Positions 1-9,726 of a stretch of DNA of 64,000 nucleotides are shown in pieces. This stretch comes from Fictibacillus marinisediminis. GTDB lineage: Bacteria > Bacillota > Bacilli > Bacillales > Fictibacillaceae. The stretch is taken from assembly GCF_023149135.1 (NCBI RefSeq), contig NZ_JAIWJX010000002.1:2480001-2544000 (forward strand). The letters run 5' to 3'. The notes beneath the pieces are model-generated. The model saw only the letters and a program-made list of their open reading frames with translations. It did no database searches and had not been told where the DNA came from. Both the position numbers and the translations under genes were made by a program. How positions within the stretch are numbered: the first letter of the stretch is position 1; each line of letters begins with the position of its first letter.

Positions 1-1302
1 CCATTCTACCATTTCATCTATTTTTTTGCGTTTCAGAGCTTTTCTGTTTTTCATTTTTTGAAGAATACGTTCCTTGGCTTCATCCGGCAGCACATTTCCT
101 TCGTTTAAAAAGTAACCCTCTTTTTCTAACTGATAAAGCAAAAATCTTCTTGCGCTGTCACTCATTTCAAACCTTTCCAGCATACCCGAAAATGAAACGC
201 GGTCAGCCGCAGGCAGTGAAGCACAATGGAGTATTTGTCCCTCATCTGGAAACTCATGGTCAATAAACATCCCCGGAATTTCTTCATCCCCTCTGCAATA
301 TAACAAAACAGCGAGACTCTCTTTGCCGTCTCTTCCCGCCCGGCCGATTTCCTGGACGTAAGACTCCATGGCAGAAGGCATATGAAAATGGACAACAAAC
401 CGGATGTTCGGTTTGTTGATGCCCATGCCGAAAGCATTGGTACAGCAAATGATATCAAGTTCATCATTTAGAAACTGTTTTTGGATCAGCAGCCGATCCT
501 CATTTTCAAGTCCCCCATGGTAGGCAGCTACGCGAGTCATCCCTTTTTCTCTCAGATTTTCTGCAAGGTTTTCAGCCCATGATCTTGTCGAGGCATAAAG
601 AATTCCAGGTCCATTTAATGAGGAAGCGAGTTCAATGGCACGATTCAGTTTATCCAGATGTTCCGTGCAGTGCTCTACTGTTAACGTGATGTTCGGCCGA
701 TCCACACGATAAACATGCATCGCACAGCTTTTCATTTTAAGCTTTGCTGTGATATCATCTCTGACTTCCGGTGTAGCGGTCGCTGTCAGAGCAAGACAAG
801 GGGGATTCCCAATATTGCTTCGAAACGACGCCAGTTTTAGATAACTGGTCCGAAATTCATGGCCCCATTGCGATATACAATGCGCCTCATCAACAACGAA
901 CAGAGAGACGGAGATTTTTTTCAGTTCGTTGAGTACAAATTCATTTTCAAGTATTTCAGGAGAAACATATATAAATTTATAAGAAGAGAGCCTGTGAAGC
1001 ACTCTTCTTTTTTCTTCAAAATCCATAAAACTGTTTAAAGCGACCGCTCTTTTTTCCCCAGAACGCTTAAGCTGTTCCACCTGGTCTTCCATCAGTGAAA
1101 GAAGAGGTGAGACAATGATGATTGAGCCGGAAAGAATGTAGCCTGGAAGCTGATAGCATAATGATTTTCCTGTACCAGTAGGCATCATGGCCAGTACGTC
1201 ATTTCCCATCAGAATGTCTTCGATCACTTCCTTCTGTCCAGTGCGGAATTCATCATATCCGAAATTTTTACTTAACAGGGCTTCCAGCTCCAATTCGATC
1301 AC
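1..1302 (-). CDS. recQ: ATP-dependent DNA helicase RecQ (partial, C-terminus beyond window edge)
   Basis: RecQ-family 3'-5' DNA helicase acting in recombinational repair and restart of stalled forks. Reading the minus strand gives an intact helicase core: Walker A in AMMPTGTGKSL near residue 35, the DEAH box in VVDEAHCISQWGH, the SAT-type motif ALTATATPEV, and the late helicase motif YVQEIGRAGRDG. The frame is open to the window edge, so the RQC/HRDC part is not visible. The likely start is GTG (1300-1302), with TTG at 1291-1293 as the alternative; both follow AGGAAGGG. It overlaps the end of the upstream ypbB-like gene by about 35 bases, so the two are co-transcribed, as in B. subtilis. Confidence 0.93.
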   Translation of the reverse strand, partial: MIELELEALLSKNFGYDEFRTGQKEVIEDILMGNDVLAMMPTGTGKSLCYQLPGYILSGSIIIVSPLLSLMEDQVEQLKRSGEKRAVALNSFMDFEEKRRVLHRLSSYKFIYVSPEILENEFVLNELKKISVSLFVVDEAHCISQWGHEFRTSYLKLASFRSNIGNPPCLALTATATPEVRDDITAKLKMKSCAMHVYRVDRPNITLTVEHCTEHLDKLNRAIELASSLNGPGILYASTRSWAENLAENLREKGMTRVAAYHGGLENEDRLLIQKQFLNDELDIICCTNAFGMGINKPNIRFVVHFHMPSAMESYVQEIGRAGRDGKESLAVLLYCRGDEEIPGMFIDHEFPDEGQILHCASLPAADRVSFSGMLERFEMSDSARRFLLYQLEKEGYFLNEGNVLPDEAKERILQKMKNRKALKRKKIDEMVEW

Positions 1303-2344
1303 CTGCCCTTCCTAGTACGAGACGTATTTTAAAGTAAGAGATGTCATCTCCGAGGCTTTCTTTTATGCGTTTTAGTTTTTTAGTCTTCAGCTTTTCAAAA
1401 GCAGCTGCTATCTTTTCTTGTTCCTGCTCGGTTACGTAAGGTTCGATCGAAAAGTTGGGATAGTGGATCGCAATCTCTACTAAGTGGTCTTCAATTGTGC
1501 TTTTTTTCATCTTTCTGATCAGGATGATCTGTTCCATGCTATTTCCAGATCTCAGCAATCTCCACGTCTTTTGAGCGGATACTGTGAGAGGATCGTTTAT
1601 TTCCAAACAGTTTACGAGTTTGTTCAATACGGGGTAAAATTTTTGCCCTTCTTCTGCATGCATGAGAAGATAGTGGAGCACAGAACGGAAAATAAGTTCA
1701 GAATCCTCTACAGGCAGCCCTAATACATTAGCCGCTTGGTTATTCGTGAGACCTGTTCTTCCGTACCTGCTTAATTTTAATACAAATATCTCTGCATGGC
1801 GGCCGGGCAGTTCACCGAGGAGTGAAAGAAATTCTCTGTATAACTGATCCGCCTCCGCCTGCCTCTCGTTCTGCTTCGGAAATATTCTTTTCACCTGATA
1901 AAGTGTCACCGGGTCTCTTGAAACCGGCAGAAAATCATATTTGTTTCGGGTACAGTGAGATAATGCTTGTATGTATAAAGCAAGAAGCCTGTAAAATGGA
2001 AGTTCTGCGTTTCTGTAGCGAAGACCGTTAAAGGCGAATAGATACGGACGATCCTTCAGAAGCTTGGCTAATTGTTCATCCCCTTCTTCTGTAATGATAT
2101 ACCGGTCTTCCAGCCTTTTGGCCAAACTGCGCTCAATGAGGTGGCTGATCGTTCTTTCAAACTCTTCACGTTCGAGGCTCGGCAAGACCCCAAATAAAAA
2201 AGAGAGATTAAAAAGGTGTCCGTCAGAAAGTGTCTGCGAAGTTTTCTTCCCTTTTACCAAATGCAAGATTCCTGACAGACTTCGTTCACCATTAAATTGT
2301 TTCAAACAATAGAGGAGTATGCCATCTCGCGTATTCATCATCAA
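1268..2344 (-). CDS. Helix-turn-helix domain protein, YpbB-like, encoded before recQ
   Basis: A 358-aa soluble protein of the YpbB type found directly upstream of recQ in many Bacillaceae. No catalytic motif is visible. The last ~100 residues (from about SAQKTWRLLRSGNSMEQIILI) read as the helix-turn-helix/HRDC-like region annotated in this family, followed by a basic helix. The start is the first of three consecutive ATG codons behind GTGGTGAT. The 3' end overlaps recQ, so translational coupling is likely. An auxiliary role with RecQ in DNA repair is inferred from position only. Confidence 0.8.
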   Translation of the reverse strand: MMMNTRDGILLYCLKQFNGERSLSGILHLVKGKKTSQTLSDGHLFNLSFLFGVLPSLEREEFERTISHLIERSLAKRLEDRYIITEEGDEQLAKLLKDRPYLFAFNGLRYRNAELPFYRLLALYIQALSHCTRNKYDFLPVSRDPVTLYQVKRIFPKQNERQAEADQLYREFLSLLGELPGRHAEIFVLKLSRYGRTGLTNNQAANVLGLPVEDSELIFRSVLHYLLMHAEEGQKFYPVLNKLVNCLEINDPLTVSAQKTWRLLRSGNSMEQIILIRKMKKSTIEDHLVEIAIHYPNFSIEPYVTEQEQEKIAAAFEKLKTKKLKRIKESLGDDISYFKIRLVLGRAGDRIGAGSPVK

Positions 2345-2477
2345 TCACCACACTTAAATAATCTTTAGCCTAACACGCATCTGTAAACTAATAAAGAAGC
2401 AGAATTCGTTTAGCGGAGAAAAACCAGGGGAAACATGAAGTTAAAGGGAGTTGTGTCATAAACCATTATTTTTTCTA

Positions 2478-2507
2478 TTGAAATACTGGTAGCTAATAAA
2501 TTACAAT
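2478..2507 (+). promoter_or_regulatory. Candidate sigma-A promoter for fer
   Basis: TTGAAA and TACAAT are separated by 18 bases, about 90 bases upstream of the ferredoxin start. This is a pattern match only; the region is AT-rich. Confidence 0.4.
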
Positions 2508-2584
2508 ATGAATAGCACACATATATTGAAGTATAACATTTTGAATGTATTCGTGTTTTATTGTATTGTTCTTACCATGATTAG

Positions 2585-2845
<261 letters not shown>

Positions 2846-2855
2846 AAGAAAATAC

Positions 2856-2888
2856 AAAGCCCTTCATGCTGATGCTGGAGGGTTTTTA
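2856..2888 (+). terminator. Intrinsic terminator after fer
   Basis: CCCTTCA pairs with TGGAGGG (one T-G pair) and is followed by TTTTTATTTT. The stem is modest. Confidence 0.55.
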
Positions 2889-2993
2889 TTTTCTCTTTCA
2901 TTTAAAATCAAATGATAACCATTGTCAATTATAAATTCCGCGTAAACGATTCACCGTCCCTCTTTAAAGTTCTAGTTTTCTTTCAAATTTCGT

Positions 2994-3022
2994 TTGTACT
3001 CTAAATAGCCCTGTGTTAAATT
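2994..3022 (+). promoter_or_regulatory. Candidate sigma-A promoter for serA
   Basis: TTGTAC and TAAATT at 17-base spacing, some 60 bases before the serA start. The fer-serA gap is AT-rich and shows no T-box or riboswitch motif. Confidence 0.3.
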
Positions 3023-3083
3023 ATCAATATTATATAAATATTCTGTCTATATAAGCTGTAACTATAAACTGGGAGTGGATGAG

Positions 3084-4655
3084 ATGTTTCGTGTGCTGGC
3101 AGCAGATTCAATAGCAAAAGAAGGAATGGCAGCTCTGGAGAAAGAGTCCGGCGTTTCAGTCATTTATGGAAGTGTTGAGGACGTTCAAGATCCAGAGAGT
3201 ATCGACGCTTTGGTCGTACGAAGTGCCACTAAAGTAACAAAAGAACTTCTATCCCGTTTTCACAACATTAGAATTGTAGCGCGTGCAGGTGTCGGAGTGG
3301 ATAACATTGATATCGATGCAGCAACACAGCGCGGGGTTCTGGTCATTAATGCACCTGATGGCAACACGATTTCCACAGCTGAGCATACATTCGCGATGAT
3401 CATGGCAATCCTGCGAAAGATTCCTCAGGCGAACCAATCGATTAAAGAAGGAAAATGGAACCGTTCAAGCTTTACAGGAGCTGAGCTTTCCGGAAAAGTG
3501 CTCGGGATCGTAGGACTTGGGAGGATTGGAACAGAGCTTGCCAAACGGGCTCGTGCGTTTGATTCAAAAGTGCAAGTGTTTGATCCGTTTCTAACGACAG
3601 AAAGGGCAAAAACACTGCAGGTCGTTCCTGTTTCCCTGGATGAACTTCTCGAGAGCAGTGATATTATTACCGTACATACACCGCTTACAAAAGAAACAAA
3701 AAACCTCATCAACACCGAGAATCTATCAAAGACCAAACAAGGCGTTTATTTGATCAACTGTGCGAGGGGCGGCATCCTTGATGAAGAGGCCCTTTACACC
3801 TACCTATCAAACGGCCATATTGCAGGCTGTGCCCTTGATGTGTTCGTGCAGGAACCTGCTGTTGAGAACCGGCTTGTTCACCTGCCGAACGTGATCGCCA
3901 CTCCTCACATCGCGGCTTCAACCGCAGAAGCACAGATGAATGTAGCTGAACAGGTTGCCAAAGAAATCTTAACCTTCTCCAAAGGCAAGCCCGTCAAAAA
4001 CGCGGTGAACCTTCCAGCCGTCTCCAATGACGACTTTCAGAAGATCTATCCTTATTATGAACTTGCTAAAGTTTCCGGCCAGTTTCTATCACAGTCATTC
4101 TCTTCTCCGATTAAAGAGATTAAGATTACCTTTGCCGGAACTATCACAGAATTGGATACAGGATTAGTATCAAGAGGCCTTCTGTCCGGATTCTTACAGC
4201 CAAGAGTAGACCGGATTGTCAATGATATCAATGCCACGCTCATCGCGAAAGAGCAAGGCTTCTCATTTGGCGAAAAATACAGCACAGAAACACAAGGCTA
4301 TGAAAATATCATTGAAGCCCGTGTTATCGGCGAAACAGAAAGCTTCAGCCTTCAATCCACGTATATCAACGGCTATGGCCCAAGAGTGGTCAACATCAAC
4401 GGATATTCCACTGATTTTGTTCCTGAAGGGTTCCTCATATACATTGAGCATGTCGATAAGCCTGGTGTCATCGGCAGAGTCGGAAAGCTGCTCGGTGATC
4501 TGGAGGTCAACATCGCTGCAATGCAGGTGGGAAGAAAGATGGCCGGCGGAGAAGCGATCATGATGCTTACGTTTGACAAAGAGCTGGATCAGGATGTATT
4601 ACTGAGGATCAAGGAGCTCTCTGACGTAGTATCCGCTACTACTATAAACCTTTAA
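3084..4655 (+). CDS. serA: D-3-phosphoglycerate dehydrogenase
   Basis: Oxidises 3-phosphoglycerate to 3-phosphohydroxypyruvate, the first step of serine synthesis, in the cytoplasm. The order is a D-2-hydroxyacid dehydrogenase catalytic/NAD domain (GIVGLGRIGTELAKRA, the catalytic Arg in NCARGGILDE, the His in TPHIAAST), an intervening domain, and a C-terminal ACT domain from about YIEHVDKPGVIGRVG. The long form (523 aa here) matches Bacillus SerA. The ATG behind GGGAG with an 8-base spacer is preferred over the upstream GTG at 3075. The ACT domain suggests serine feedback, as known in the family. Confidence 0.96.
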   Translation: MFRVLAADSIAKEGMAALEKESGVSVIYGSVEDVQDPESIDALVVRSATKVTKELLSRFHNIRIVARAGVGVDNIDIDAATQRGVLVINAPDGNTISTAEHTFAMIMAILRKIPQANQSIKEGKWNRSSFTGAELSGKVLGIVGLGRIGTELAKRARAFDSKVQVFDPFLTTERAKTLQVVPVSLDELLESSDIITVHTPLTKETKNLINTENLSKTKQGVYLINCARGGILDEEALYTYLSNGHIAGCALDVFVQEPAVENRLVHLPNVIATPHIAASTAEAQMNVAEQVAKEILTFSKGKPVKNAVNLPAVSNDDFQKIYPYYELAKVSGQFLSQSFSSPIKEIKITFAGTITELDTGLVSRGLLSGFLQPRVDRIVNDINATLIAKEQGFSFGEKYSTETQGYENIIEARVIGETESFSLQSTYINGYGPRVVNINGYSTDFVPEGFLIYIEHVDKPGVIGRVGKLLGDLEVNIAAMQVGRKMAGGEAIMMLTFDKELDQDVLLRIKELSDVVSATTINL

Positions 4656-4662
4656 TAACAGC

Positions 4663-4699
4663 AAAAAAGCATGGAAGCAAAGGCTTCCATGCTTTTTTT
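4663..4699. terminator. Bidirectional terminator between serA and the HisJ-type gene
   Basis: A perfect 10-bp stem, GCATGGAAGC/GCTTCCATGC, with an AAAG loop, flanked by A and T runs on both sides. It serves the two convergent genes. Confidence 0.92.
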
Positions 4700-4704
4700 A
4701 TGCT

Positions 4705-5514
4705 TTAAAACGAGATTTCTTTTCGTTCTCCTTTAGTAAACGTCATTACAGACGTATAACCGGCTTCCCTTGCCTGTTGGAAAGCCTTTCCATAATCAGC
4801 ACCCACATGGGACGGTTCGTGAGCATCGGAAGAAAATACGATCGGAACCCCTTTGCTTCGACACATTTTTAGTAATACCGGTTCTGGATAAAGCCGCTGG
4901 ACCGGTTTGCGCAATCCGGCAGTAGAGATCTCAACGCATGTTTTTGAATTCTTGAGTGCGTCTGTCGCCCGTTCATATTGTTCAAGAATAAATTCCTCAT
5001 CATTCGGTATGTAGTTGAAAATTTTCACAAGGTCGATATGCCCGATGATATCAAAAAGATTGGACTCTGCCAGTGTTACCACTTGATCATAATATTGTCT
5101 GTAGACCTCATAAAGATCCCTGCGTTCCCACTCTTTCCGGTACTCAGCAAGATCAATGCCAAAGTCTCCAACCCAATGGACTGAACCGATCACATAATCA
5201 AAATCATAGCTTGATATAAAACTTTCCATCTCTTTATGCCGGCCTGGCGTATAATCCATCTCGATCGACATCTTTACATCCATATCCTTCGACCATGCTT
5301 CATGAAACAAGTCTACATAGTCTTTCATGTCATAATATCTTCGTTCTTCCATCCAAGGTTTGCTCACTATATCTTTCGTTTGGTAAAAATGATAGGCATG
5401 TTCAGAGATTCCAAAATGGCTGATCTCTCTTTCTCTAGCCTGGTTAACAAACCTTTCAAGATAGTCCAGTGTTAGCGTTCCCTTTTCTAAATGATTGTGA
5501 TAGTCTGTCGGCAA
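4705..5514 (-). CDS. hisJ: Histidinol-phosphatase of the PHP family (HisJ-type)
   Basis: A 269-aa PHP-domain phosphatase. Metal-ligand motifs are visible: DYHNHLEKG near the N-terminus, FGISEHAYHF, IGHIDLVKIF, and FSSDAHEPSHVG near the C-terminus. Length and motif order fit the Bacillus HisJ/HisK enzyme that dephosphorylates histidinol phosphate in histidine synthesis. Other his genes are absent nearby, so the substrate is assigned by family resemblance. The start is TTG, selected by GGAGG seven bases upstream; the conserved motif begins within five residues of it. Confidence 0.85.
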   Translation of the reverse strand: MPTDYHNHLEKGTLTLDYLERFVNQAREREISHFGISEHAYHFYQTKDIVSKPWMEERRYYDMKDYVDLFHEAWSKDMDVKMSIEMDYTPGRHKEMESFISSYDFDYVIGSVHWVGDFGIDLAEYRKEWERRDLYEVYRQYYDQVVTLAESNLFDIIGHIDLVKIFNYIPNDEEFILEQYERATDALKNSKTCVEISTAGLRKPVQRLYPEPVLLKMCRSKGVPIVFSSDAHEPSHVGADYGKAFQQAREAGYTSVMTFTKGERKEISF

Positions 5515-5540
5515 GCTTGTTCCTCCTCTAATTTTCCAAC

Positions 5541-5714
5541 CTAATTCTCGGGCAAATCCTTATCCACTTTTGTAACATGAATTTCGGCCTCCTTCAAGTG
5601 TTTTTCAAAACTTTCTCCTGACTTTGCCTTGCCGCCCTTGCCGCCCACAAACAGAATCCCGATGCACAAGGTGATAGCCAATACAACAAGAAATCGCCTT
5701 CCGTAATCTTTCAT
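5541..5714 (-). CDS. Small single-pass membrane or secreted peptide, 57 aa, unknown function
   Basis: A 57-aa reading frame starting with ATG behind GGGAGG. The N-terminus is basic (MKDYGRR) and followed by a ~15-residue hydrophobic stretch (FLVVLAITLCIGILFVG), then a GGKGGKAK linker and a charged tail. This is typical of a membrane-anchored or exported peptide. It lies 26 bases upstream of the HisJ-type gene on the same strand and may be co-transcribed. I do not recognise the family. Confidence 0.6.
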   Translation of the reverse strand: MKDYGRRFLVVLAITLCIGILFVGGKGGKAKSGESFEKHLKEAEIHVTKVDKDLPEN

Positions 5715-5773
5715 CTTTTCCTCCCTGAAACTAGAATCACCTTTTCATGTTATGCGGCTCTGCATTAAACAGA

Positions 5774-5827
5774 ACAAAAAAACTGCTCCTCCCTTTGTTA
5801 GTTGTGCCTAACAAGAGGAGTGCAGTT
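5774..5827 (-). terminator. Terminator of the resDE transcript
   Basis: A long imperfect inverted repeat in which the AACTGC...TTGTTAG arm pairs with CTAACAAGAGGAGTGCAGTT. On the minus strand it is followed by a run of seven T. It lies 65 bases past resE. Confidence 0.8.
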
Positions 5828-5892
5828 CACTTCAGCCGTTTGTTTTATGGTGTATTTGTTTCTTATGGAACAAGAATAATCGAGGTATTTTC

Positions 5893-7683
5893 CTATTCTT
5901 CAACAGATAGCGGCAAAAAGATCGAAAATGTCGTACCTTCGTTCAGCTTGCTGTGAACAGAAATCGTGCCGCTGTGGCTGACCACGATATTTTTGGCGAT
6001 CGCCAAGCCAAGCCCGGTTCCGCCTTTCTTCCCCCGTGTTCTGGCTTTATCCGCTTTATAAAACCGTTCGAAAACAAAAGGCAGATCTTCTTCTGCGATT
6101 CCTGATCCATTGTCGGTAACCTCGATCTTCAATCCTTGCCCAGCGGAACCGACCCGGATAGAAACTTTACCGCTGCCGGCTGTATGGCGGAGTGCATTGT
6201 CGATCAGGTTGGTCAACACTTGTTCGATGCGGTCAGGATCAAGTCTTGCCGTACCATCTGTATTGATATCCAGTGTGAGCTCGATTTCCCTTTCCCTCGC
6301 GATTCCATAGAATTTGCGGACTACCCGTTCAAAAAATTCAGTGACAGATACAATAACGGGGTGAAGTTTCATCTGGCCCGCTTCAAGCCTCGCAAGATCT
6401 AGCAGTTCATTTACAAGGCGGCCCATGCGCAAAGATTCATCATGTATAATCTTAACGATTTCCTTTTCTTCTTCCTTGGAGCCGGCCACATCATCAACGA
6501 TCGCTTCACTGTATCCTTGAAGCATGGCAATCGGTGTTCTGAGTTCATGAGAGACATTCGCGATAAAATCTTTTCTTAATTTATCCAACCGTCTTTCTTC
6601 TGTCATGTCCCGTAAAACGGCAACAGCTCCCCTTACATAGGACTGGTTATAGAGAGGCGTCATGAGCACCACCCAGCTTCGCCCCTGAATATCAATTTCA
6701 ATGTACTGTTCTTTTTCAAGGGTAACAACATTCTCAAACAGCTCTGTAAGCTGATCAGGCACGGTCTTATCTTTGTTACGGTCCATCCCCTGTTCATAAT
6801 ACCAGGCCTGCAAGAAGCGTTCAGCCGGCGGATTGGATACAAGTATGCTCATTCTCCTGTCAAAGGTAATAACCCCGTCTGCCATTGAACTAAGGATTCC
6901 TGAGAGCTGTTCTTTTTCCTGATTCAGCGCAGTAATAAAGTTTTTCAGCTGCCTTCCCATCCGGTTAAAGGCCATGGCAAGTTCTCCGATCTCATCGTGC
7001 GTCAGCATCGGAACCTTCATATCAAACTCTCCTCTGGCCATATGGGAGGCCGCCTCCCGCATTTTACGCAGCGGGGCGGTAATTCGGCTCGAAAGAAAGA
7101 ACGCAAAGATCGTCGTTAATATAATGGCAATTCCTGCTGATAAAAAGATAAGGCGCTTCGTATAGTTCGTACTTTCGGCGATGTTTTCGAGTGACTGGTA
7201 GATGTACACCCCACCCGTTTTCCCGTTCTCCATTTTAAAAGGCCGCCCGACGATAAGCAGCCGGTTATGTTTTTCTTTACCATTTGACATAACGGGAAAA
7301 TCGCCTTTTTTGACGACTTTGTTTCCTTTTTTGTAGACAGACGCCAGTGAATCATTTTTAAAGAACACCTTAACTGGCAAGTCCGGTTCCTCATTCTTTC
7401 TCGGTGTCGGAGAATAGTATTCTTTTTTATCCATGATGAACATCGCATTTAATGAATAGGCGTCGACAAGCTCTGAGGAAATCCGCAAAGCCTCTTCCCT
7501 GTTGTCATAATGCTCCACGAGCTCGACCATTTTTTGGGCAAGCTTGGTAAGCTGCTGCTCTGCTTGTTCATCGTGGTATCTTTCTACGAATTGTGTAAGC
7601 AACACTGTTAAAATAAAAAGGACTACGGAAACAAGAAGCAATATGGTTACCCAAAGTTTTCCGACTACACTGCGCCAGATCAT
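5893..7683 (-). CDS. resE: Sensor histidine kinase ResE
   Basis: A membrane histidine kinase that phosphorylates ResD in response to oxygen limitation and redox state (known from B. subtilis). Layout in 596 aa: TM1 (about 8-30), an extracytoplasmic sensor segment, TM2 (about 178-198), a HAMP domain after [11 protein letters not shown], a PAS-like domain (about 258-360), a HisKA domain with the phospho-acceptor His in NVSHELRTP (near 379), and an ATPase domain with N, G1 and G2 boxes ([27 protein letters not shown]). The start overlaps the resD stop by four bases, giving translational coupling. Confidence 0.95.
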   Translation of the reverse strand: MIWRSVVGKLWVTILLLVSVVLFILTVLLTQFVERYHDEQAEQQLTKLAQKMVELVEHYDNREEALRISSELVDAYSLNAMFIMDKKEYYSPTPRKNEEPDLPVKVFFKNDSLASVYKKGNKVVKKGDFPVMSNGKEKHNRLLIVGRPFKMENGKTGGVYIYQSLENIAESTNYTKRLIFLSAGIAIILTTIFAFFLSSRITAPLRKMREAASHMARGEFDMKVPMLTHDEIGELAMAFNRMGRQLKNFITALNQEKEQLSGILSSMADGVITFDRRMSILVSNPPAERFLQAWYYEQGMDRNKDKTVPDQLTELFENVVTLEKEQYIEIDIQGRSWVVLMTPLYNQSYVRGAVAVLRDMTEERRLDKLRKDFIANVSHELRTPIAMLQGYSEAIVDDVAGSKEEEKEIVKIIHDESLRMGRLVNELLDLARLEAGQMKLHPVIVSVTEFFERVVRKFYGIAREREIELTLDINTDGTARLDPDRIEQVLTNLIDNALRHTAGSGKVSIRVGSAGQGLKIEVTDNGSGIAEEDLPFVFERFYKADKARTRGKKGGTGLGLAIAKNIVVSHSGTISVHSKLNEGTTFSIFLPLSVEE

Positions 7684-8399
7684 TCTTGTTCAGCTACCTC
7701 AAATTTGTAGCCCACTCCCCACACTGTCGCAATCATCGATGCTGCCTGAGGGGAAACTTTATTTAGCTTCTCGCGCAGCCGTTTGACATGAGTATCAACC
7801 GTCCGAAGATCTCCGAAGAACTCATAGTTCCAAACATCTTTTAAAAGCTGCTCCCTTGCATACACTTTATCCGGGGTCTTCGCCAGATAATACAGCAGTT
7901 CATACTCTTTAGGAGTTAGGTTGACTTCTTTTCCCCCAGCGATCACGCGGTGAGCGTCATGATCGATCGTCAGGTGCGGAAACACGATGATATTTTTAGC
8001 GACGGATTCAGTTTGCAGGAACTTGGTAGATGAAGACCTGCGCAGCAGTGCCTTCACTCTGAGGATAACCTCTCTGGGGCTGAACGGTTTTACGATATAG
8101 TCGTCAGCACCGGATTCAAATCCTTGTATCCGGTTCATCTCCTCACCTTTAGCCGTTAGCATGATAACAGGCGTGGCTTTCCTTTGCCGGAGTTTTTCAC
8201 AGACTTCCATTCCATCCATGCCGGGCATCATCACATCCAGCAAGATCAAGTCGTAATTTAAGGTCAAAGAGTAGTCAAGCGCTTCCTCTCCGTTCTCCGC
8301 TTCATCTACTTCGTAATTTTCTCTTTCAAGATACATTTTTAAGAGCTTGCGAATCCTTTCTTCATCATCAACAACAAGAATTTTCGCTTCTTTTTCCAC
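7680..8399 (-). CDS. resD: Response regulator ResD
   Basis: An OmpR/PhoB-type transcription factor of 239 aa. The receiver domain has the acidic pair DDE near residue 11, the phospho-acceptor Asp in [11 protein letters not shown] (near 55), and the switch Lys in VKPFSP. The C-terminal winged helix ends in [11 protein letters not shown] and VWGVGYKF. In B. subtilis ResD activates genes for anaerobic respiration and cytochrome biogenesis, including resABC. Here a hairpin separates it from resC, so resDE probably also has its own promoter. Confidence 0.95.
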   Translation of the reverse strand: MEKEAKILVVDDEERIRKLLKMYLERENYEVDEAENGEEALDYSLTLNYDLILLDVMMPGMDGMEVCEKLRQRKATPVIMLTAKGEEMNRIQGFESGADDYIVKPFSPREVILRVKALLRRSSSTKFLQTESVAKNIIVFPHLTIDHDAHRVIAGGKEVNLTPKEYELLYYLAKTPDKVYAREQLLKDVWNYEFFGDLRTVDTHVKRLREKLNKVSPQAASMIATVWGVGYKFEVAEQE

Positions 8400-8460
8400 T
8401 GCTGTTCCTCCATTTCATATGTATCTGCCCTTCTATCATACATGAACACTTTGTATATCA

Positions 8461-8501
8461 CAAAACCCTTCATACCAGGAAACAAACCTGACATGAAGGG
8501 T
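8461..8501 (-). terminator. Terminator between resC and resD
   Basis: A 15-bp near-perfect hairpin (ACCCTTCATACCAGG against CCTGACATGAAGGGT) with a 7-base loop, followed on the minus strand by TTTTG. The short T tract suggests partial read-through into resDE. Confidence 0.7.
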
Positions 8502-8516
8502 ATAGGCCTGCGCTTA

Positions 8517-9707
8517 TTATGCGTAGGAATGAAGACCGGATATCACAAGGTTAACCGCAACAAGGTTAAACATGATGATGACGAATCCGATGACGCAGAG
8601 CCAGGCAGACTTCTCGCCATGCCAGCCTCTTGAAAGCCGAAAATGCAGATAGGCCGCATAGAACAAGAAAGTGATCAGTGCCCATACTTCTTTTGGATCC
8701 CATCCCCAGAACCTTGTCCATGCCTGCTGTGCCCAGATCATCGCAAAAATGAGTGCGCCAAGTGTGAAAACAGGAAAACCGATGGCAACAGAACGATAGC
8801 TGATCTCATCAACAAGATCCGGTTTAAGATTCATAAGTTTTGGCTGAATGGCTGCGGCGATCCGCTTTCTTAAGATCAGCCGGATGATGCCATAAAGTAC
8901 TCCGCCCATGAGCAGGGACCAGATGAATGTGTTAAATTTCTTTGGTGCTTCATCACCATTCATCCAGGATGGAGATTTCAGTAGCGGTCCGAAATGATTG
9001 TCTGTCTGTGTTCCGTTTGGAGGGCCTACGAGAGCCGGCACATTGTACGTCAACTCCGTTTTTTGATCCCTCTTGTCCGTCCAATCAAACTTCGTCTCAT
9101 AGCCGGCTGCTGAAGAAATCGCACTTACAAGAACGAAACCGAGTACACACAAGAGCAGATACATAATGATCTCAAGCATCTTTGTCTTTTTGGATGAAAT
9201 GCTCTGATCAACCACGCGAATCAGGTAGATGAACCCTGCCGCAAATGAGATGGACAGGATGCCTTCGCCGAGGGCTGCAGTCGTTACGTGTATTTTCAGC
9301 CAATCACTTTGAAGTGCCGGAATGAGCGGTGCGATATCTTTCGGGAACATGCTGCCATATGCGATGACCAGCAGGGCGATCGGCATCGCGAACACCCCAA
9401 GGGCATTTGTTCTGTAAATGCCATATAAAAGGATGAAAGCAAACACCATCATCATCCCAAAGAAAGTAGTGAATTCAAACAGGTTGCTGACCGGTGCATG
9501 ACCGCTCGCGATCCATCGCGTAACGAAATATCCAAGCTGCGAGATGAAGCCCAGAATGGAAAGTACATACCCAGTTCTTCCCCATTTCTTAGTATAGGCT
9601 GCTTTTTCCTTTCCTTTTTTGTCAGAAAGAGACATGGCAAAGACAGCTGTTGCGATTAAATAAATAATAAATGCAATATAAAGCAAATTACTGCTAAGTT
9701 GAGCCAT
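8517..9707 (-). CDS. resC: Cytochrome c biogenesis protein ResC (CcsA/CcsB family haem handler)
   Basis: A polytopic membrane protein of 396 aa in the System II cytochrome c maturation complex. It works with ResB to bring haem to apocytochrome c outside the membrane. The tryptophan-rich haem-handling motif is seen in [15 protein letters not shown], followed by conserved His residues in the last membrane segments. Multiple hydrophobic helices span the protein. It starts with ATG behind GGAGG, 20 bases after resB, within the resABC transcript. Confidence 0.94.
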   Translation of the reverse strand: MAQLSSNLLYIAFIIYLIATAVFAMSLSDKKGKEKAAYTKKWGRTGYVLSILGFISQLGYFVTRWIASGHAPVSNLFEFTTFFGMMMVFAFILLYGIYRTNALGVFAMPIALLVIAYGSMFPKDIAPLIPALQSDWLKIHVTTAALGEGILSISFAAGFIYLIRVVDQSISSKKTKMLEIIMYLLLCVLGFVLVSAISSAAGYETKFDWTDKRDQKTELTYNVPALVGPPNGTQTDNHFGPLLKSPSWMNGDEAPKKFNTFIWSLLMGGVLYGIIRLILRKRIAAAIQPKLMNLKPDLVDEISYRSVAIGFPVFTLGALIFAMIWAQQAWTRFWGWDPKEVWALITFLFYAAYLHFRLSRGWHGEKSAWLCVIGFVIIMFNLVAVNLVISGLHSYA

Positions 9708-9726
9708 AATAACCTCCAGTCAGGGC

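Noticed and set aside
2846..3083. A serine T-box or other riboswitch in the fer-serA gap.
   Set aside because: No T-box motif, no terminator before serA and no conserved riboswitch element; only a weak promoter pattern.
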